Of a stretch of 64,000 bases of DNA, positions 60,871 to 64,000 are shown in pieces. Each line of letters starts with the position of its first letter. Positions within the stretch are counted from its first letter, which is position 1. A model generated the notes under the pieces. That model was not told the origin of the DNA, searched no databases, and saw only the letters and a program-made list of their open reading frames with translations. A program made the position numbers and the translations under genes. Source of the stretch: Gracilaria domingensis (Eukaryota; Rhodophyta; Florideophyceae; Gracilariales; Gracilariaceae); NCBI GenBank assembly GCA_022539475.1, contig VCMS01000125.1, positions 62,001-126,000 on the forward strand, written 5' to 3'.

Positions 60871-63800
60871 TTATCCGACCATCGCTTGATGTAGGTTAGC
60901 CGGCAATGCCGTCTTAGTTCGACGATGATACTGCACGATCTCCGATCGGGGTAAGTGCTCCACGGGTTCGTCCGAGTCTCGCGACGGCGGATAGCCATAC
61001 CAGCGTACCTGGTACTGAACGTACCCCTTCGGGTTCCAACTGTGTCTCACAATGTGGTCTACGACGAACTCTTTCGAGTATACGCCCCTCTCGAGCTCTT
61101 CCTGCGAAGGGTCGTCAGCGCGCTGCGGCGGTGCCGTAACTTCGTCACCAGCGGTGATGTGAGCCTCGACTGACGCCTTTGGCGGTGAACGTGTCCTCTG
61201 TTGAGTGTTCGCTTCCCGTTTCCGGGCTTCCTCAAGCAGCTTCGCCGCTTTGGCGGGTCCGCGAACGGCTAGTTCACGCGGTAGTTCCCGTTCTGACGGT
61301 GAAGGCGGACGCGGAGGCGGATTGTTCACCACGGCACGTGCCGGTTCAGGTGAGGACACGCGACGGTTCGCGGTTGTGGCACTGCCATGAGCTGTGATTG
61401 GCCCACTGTGTGGCGCGCGCTGCGCGCCCCAAGATTTGTGGTGCGCAAGCGCTCCTGCAGCTGCAGTGTGCGTTTTCCCTAAATCAGGGCTGTAATCCGT
61501 GTCTCCAACGAGCGGCGCGCCGTCATGACTTAGCGAAACGTCATGACGTGCGACTTGCGACTTCCCCACGGCTGAGTGCAACGGTACACTACCATTACCC
61601 GAACCGGTGTGTGTAATCTTTGCTTCAGCGAGCGTCTTCTCTTCTTCCTGCTCCGCAGTGTCTAAGGTACCGGGATCTGCCGTGACTTCCTTAGCGCGCG
61701 CCCGCGAAGGCAGTATGAGGCGGTCGTCAGCGACGGTTTGCGGCGACTGCGCATCCGGAATACTCCGTGATACAGTATCCAGCTTCGCTGTAGCCGTGCT
61801 CTGCCGAGAAGTCGTGTATTCAACGTCTACTTCCGGCCTTGCCGATGGAACTTCGCGAACGAGAAGATGCTCCGCGTCCTGCGTCCTCGTGACAGTGGGC
61901 GCGTGTTCCAGCGACAATTTCCCAAGCGGGTGAGCGATACTAGTATCCTGGGACAACCTCGAGTCCTTTCGTTGCGTGTTGTATCCTTCCGAAAGGTCGC
62001 GATCCTTCGTAGAAGGTTGTGCATCCTCCGCGGAGTTCTGCGCGACAGCGGCCGACTGCAGCTCGTCCTTCGCGGCCTCAACACGCGAAAGTGGGTGATC
62101 CTTCCCACTGACCGTGGTATCCGTAGCAACTACGTCTTCGACGGTGTCCTGAGGCGACTCCGCCTCCTTTTCATTCTCTTCCCGTGAATCACGGTGCTGG
62201 GACGGTAGCGACACCGGTAATTCACTCTCCGCGACGACGCGTGAATCCTCCTCCCCATCCTTAGGTGGAGCGTTACGGGGAGCAGTCATCACGTCTGTTG
62301 ACGGTGTAATAGACGCTGTGAAACGCGATTTCACCAGCGGTGTATGTTCCGATATCTCGGCTTGCGACGATATAATCGGTACCTCTGCGAGACCCCTTGC
62401 AGGGTGGCGAAGCCCCACAGTAGGTGTAGTGTTCTGCGACGAGAATTCTCGGTTCTGTGTCTGTCTAGCTTCCTGCTGTGAATCCGAAACTACTTCCGTG
62501 TGCACGGTTGGGTCCTGCACAACGCGATCGCGGGAGAAACACTCATGAGCGTCGCCAACTTCCAGTACGACTGTGTCCGTATTCACGCTAATAACGCGGT
62601 ATGGCCCATCAGCGATGGGTGAGACAAAGGCGAGTTTTCTCACTTTCAGTGGCGGTAGTGGTCTCCGTACCCGGGCATCAAAGTTCCGCTTGTAAGCGTG
62701 TTGTGCTTTCGTCATTGACGACCTGGCGACAGGTACCATTGCGGATAACCACTGCTTCCATTGCAAGTAGTAATCCCGTATCGACGGTGACGTATCCAGC
62801 TTTGCTGATGGTTCAACCGCAACTGTCGGTGGTGTCCGTGAGAGCACAAGCTCAAAGGGCGATAAACCAGTTACTCTGTGAACTTGCGTATTATACGCAT
62901 ACGTCACCGTATCCGTGTAGAGATCCCAAGCTTTCGGGTGTTCAACAGTATAAGCCCGCAACGCGGAGAGCATTGTCGGGTTAAACCGTTGGCCTTGCCC
63001 ATTGCATTGGGGATGATACATCGTCGTGAAGAGATTCTTCACGTCGAGTATCCGACAGACATCCTGGAAGAAACGCGCAGTAAATTGCGGACCATTATCC
63101 GAAAGGAGATTGACCGGGGGACCGTAGACCATAACCCAATGGCGAAAGAATGCCTCCGCAACACTGCGTGCTGTAATCGACTTCAACGGAACTGTCCGGA
63201 CTAGCTTACTGAATCTATCCGTAATAACGAGTAAGAACCGATTTCCTCGGGAAGTACGCAAGAACTCACCGAGTATACCGATGGCAATAAACTCCAACGG
63301 CGCCCTTGCGGGGAAAAGTGTTAGTTTCTTCGCATGGCGACGCTGTTTAACTCGCTCGCGAGCACAATGTGTACACGCCTTCACGGTGGTGTAGCAGTCC
63401 AACGCTAACGCGGGCCAGTAGAAATCCCGACGCAGTGTCTTGTATAACCGCTTAGCACCCGGATGGGAAGCCATCCGCGAGTGATGCGAGAGATGCAATA
63501 CCCTTGTTTGTAAGGAGTGAGGAACCACAATCTGTAGGGTAGAACGAACCACTCTGACGATGTGATCTTGTGTGTTGACTCCGAACGGGATGTTAGCACC
63601 ACCATTAATTTGGGCACGTATCTTCGTACAGAACGGGTTTGCCTGCTGCTCCCGCACCATTTCCTCTGGGGTGATTGAGACAAACGTTCCGGATTCCGGT
63701 TCTTCACCGTCTGCGACGAGCAAATCATCACAGATGTCGTCCGACACGATGTCGTAGTCCTCATCACCTTCCTCCATGAGGAAACAGGGGATATCTTCAT

Positions 63801-63999
63801 CCTCGTCATCGACGGGTAAAGCTTCACCTTCCGTTCCTAAACGTGAAAGAGCATCCGCTTGCGCGTTCAAACAACCCTTCTTATAGGTGACCTCGTAGTC
63901 AAACTCGGCAAGCCGAAGACGCCAACGCATTAAACCTCCGGAAGGCTCCGTGACTGACATTAACCAACGCAATGCGGAATGATCCGTATTGACAATCAA
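60871..63999 (-). CDS. Chromovirus pol C-terminal part: RNase H, integrase, chromodomain (partial)
   Basis: At least 1,042 residues, open at the right edge. It begins in RNase H (TDHSALRWLMS, YKKGCLNAQADALSR). Integrase: HHCC zinc finger (LSHHSRMASHPGAKR...CTHCARER), core Asp in VITDRFSKLV (about 260) and Asp in LLSDNGPQF (about 302). The third catalytic position, normally Glu in NGQ.ER.N, is Gln here (NGQGQRFN, about 338). A GPY/F module (GPYRVI, about 464) follows, then about 490 residues of low-complexity charged sequence, and a C-terminal chromodomain (about 975-1025; EFVVDHI, VRWYGY) that keeps the three aromatic cage positions F, W, Y. Chromodomains direct integration to modified histones. 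The E-to-Q change suggests this copy cannot integrate. Confidence 0.9.
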   Translation of the reverse strand: MIVNTDHSALRWLMSVTEPSGGLMRWRLRLAEFDYEVTYKKGCLNAQADALSRLGTEGEALPVDDEDEDIPCFLMEEGDEDYDIVSDDICDDLLVADGEEPESGTFVSITPEEMVREQQANPFCTKIRAQINGGANIPFGVNTQDHIVRVVRSTLQIVVPHSLQTRVLHLSHHSRMASHPGAKRLYKTLRRDFYWPALALDCYTTVKACTHCARERVKQRRHAKKLTLFPARAPLEFIAIGILGEFLRTSRGNRFLLVITDRFSKLVRTVPLKSITARSVAEAFFRHWVMVYGPPVNLLSDNGPQFTARFFQDVCRILDVKNLFTTMYHPQCNGQGQRFNPTMLSALRAYTVEHPKAWDLYTDTVTYAYNTQVHRVTGLSPFELVLSRTPPTVAVEPSAKLDTSPSIRDYYLQWKQWLSAMVPVARSSMTKAQHAYKRNFDARVRRPLPPLKVRKLAFVSPIADGPYRVISVNTDTVVLEVGDAHECFSRDRVVQDPTVHTEVVSDSQQEARQTQNREFSSQNTTPTVGLRHPARGLAEVPIISSQAEISEHTPLVKSRFTASITPSTDVMTAPRNAPPKDGEEDSRVVAESELPVSLPSQHRDSREENEKEAESPQDTVEDVVATDTTVSGKDHPLSRVEAAKDELQSAAVAQNSAEDAQPSTKDRDLSEGYNTQRKDSRLSQDTSIAHPLGKLSLEHAPTVTRTQDAEHLLVREVPSARPEVDVEYTTSRQSTATAKLDTVSRSIPDAQSPQTVADDRLILPSRARAKEVTADPGTLDTAEQEEEKTLAEAKITHTGSGNGSVPLHSAVGKSQVARHDVSLSHDGAPLVGDTDYSPDLGKTHTAAAGALAHHKSWGAQRAPHSGPITAHGSATTANRRVSSPEPARAVVNNPPPRPPSPSERELPRELAVRGPAKAAKLLEEARKREANTQQRTRSPPKASVEAHITAGDEVTAPPQRADDPSQEELERGVYSKEFVVDHIVRHSWNPKGYVQYQVRWYGYPPSRDSDEPVEHLPRSEIVQYHRRTKTALPANLHQAMVG

Positions 64000-64000
64000 G

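Larger units (their letters stand above)
57435..64000 (-). mobile_element. Ty3/gypsy chromovirus with antisense ORF (truncated by window edge)
   Basis: Minus-strand order visible: RNase H end, integrase, chromodomain (pol, 63999-60871), a spacer with tandem repeats, an antisense 2.1-kb ORF (58268-60358, plus strand), polypurine tract, 3' LTR. The 5' LTR, gag, protease and RT lie right of the window. Antisense ORFs between pol and the 3' LTR are known from some plant Ty3/gypsy (Tat-lineage) elements, but not, to my knowledge, with this protein. Confidence 0.7.

Noticed and set aside
1-64000. tRNA or rRNA genes
   Set aside because: A visual search for B-box (GGTTCGANNCC) motifs and rRNA-like blocks on both strands gave nothing convincing; tRNAscan-SE and Infernal runs would settle this.

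Overview
This is a eukaryotic nuclear window with few introns, most consistent with an alga that has a primary plastid, and probably a red alga. Supporting signs are a lumenal-type FKBP with a plausible two-part plastid presequence, a plastid-type (LPP-epsilon-like) lipid phosphatase with a candidate transit peptide, and the fact that both of these presequences start MAFV (a Phe near the N-terminus is typical of red algal and glaucophyte plastid targeting). Most genes have a single exon. The introns I could find are short, GT-AG and four genes deep (11.5-12.9 kb, 17.7-18.7 kb, 25.3-26.1 kb, 32.6-33.3 kb). The lineage is inferred from these traits and not proven.

Layout. 1-5.06 kb: a decayed retroelement segment with a minus-strand retroelement ORF and probable LTR. 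5.06-20.4 kb: gene-poor, with two secreted copper monooxygenase-like genes (8.3 and 11.5 kb) and a four-exon C2H2 zinc-finger gene. 20.4-43.1 kb: a very compact, often extremely GC-rich gene island: DDT-domain protein, USP14/UBP6, rhodanese-methyltransferase, LPP-epsilon-like phosphatase, DoxX-like protein, serine/threonine dehydratase, Alba protein, MIR-less protein O-mannosyltransferase, a polyQ protein, lumenal FKBP, TKL kinase, APRT, aminopeptidase P and PI-PLC-delta. Convergent neighbours are 32 to 173 bp apart, and one pair shares stop-codon bases. 44.3-49.5 kb: an intact PIF/Harbinger transposase abuts a broken ARID-SWIRM-amine oxidase (LSD1-like) gene, followed by a frameshifted and truncated eIF3c copy. 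49.8-51.4 kb: an unrecognised 520-residue protein.

52.1-64 kb is a transposon graveyard. A pogo-like transposase pseudogene is split by a solo Ty3/gypsy LTR (816 bp), and that LTR is split by a deleted Ty1/copia element with 268-bp LTRs (266/268 identical) and a perfect ATGAT target duplication. A second LTR of the same family (817 bp, 57435-58251) has a polypurine tract on its inner side and so is the 3' LTR of a minus-strand chromovirus whose pol runs off the right edge. Between pol and this LTR lies a 2.1-kb ORF in antisense. A diverged homologue of that ORF occupies 1-3.3 kb, and both copies carry an in-frame stop codon at the same aligned position. This antisense ORF with its shared stop is the most unusual system in the window.

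Regulatory texture: many housekeeping genes carry C-rich pyrimidine tracts on the sense strand just 5' of the ATG. Divergent promoters are extreme GC islands from which GC content falls along the gene. CACGTG (G-box) arrays recur in at least three intergenic places.
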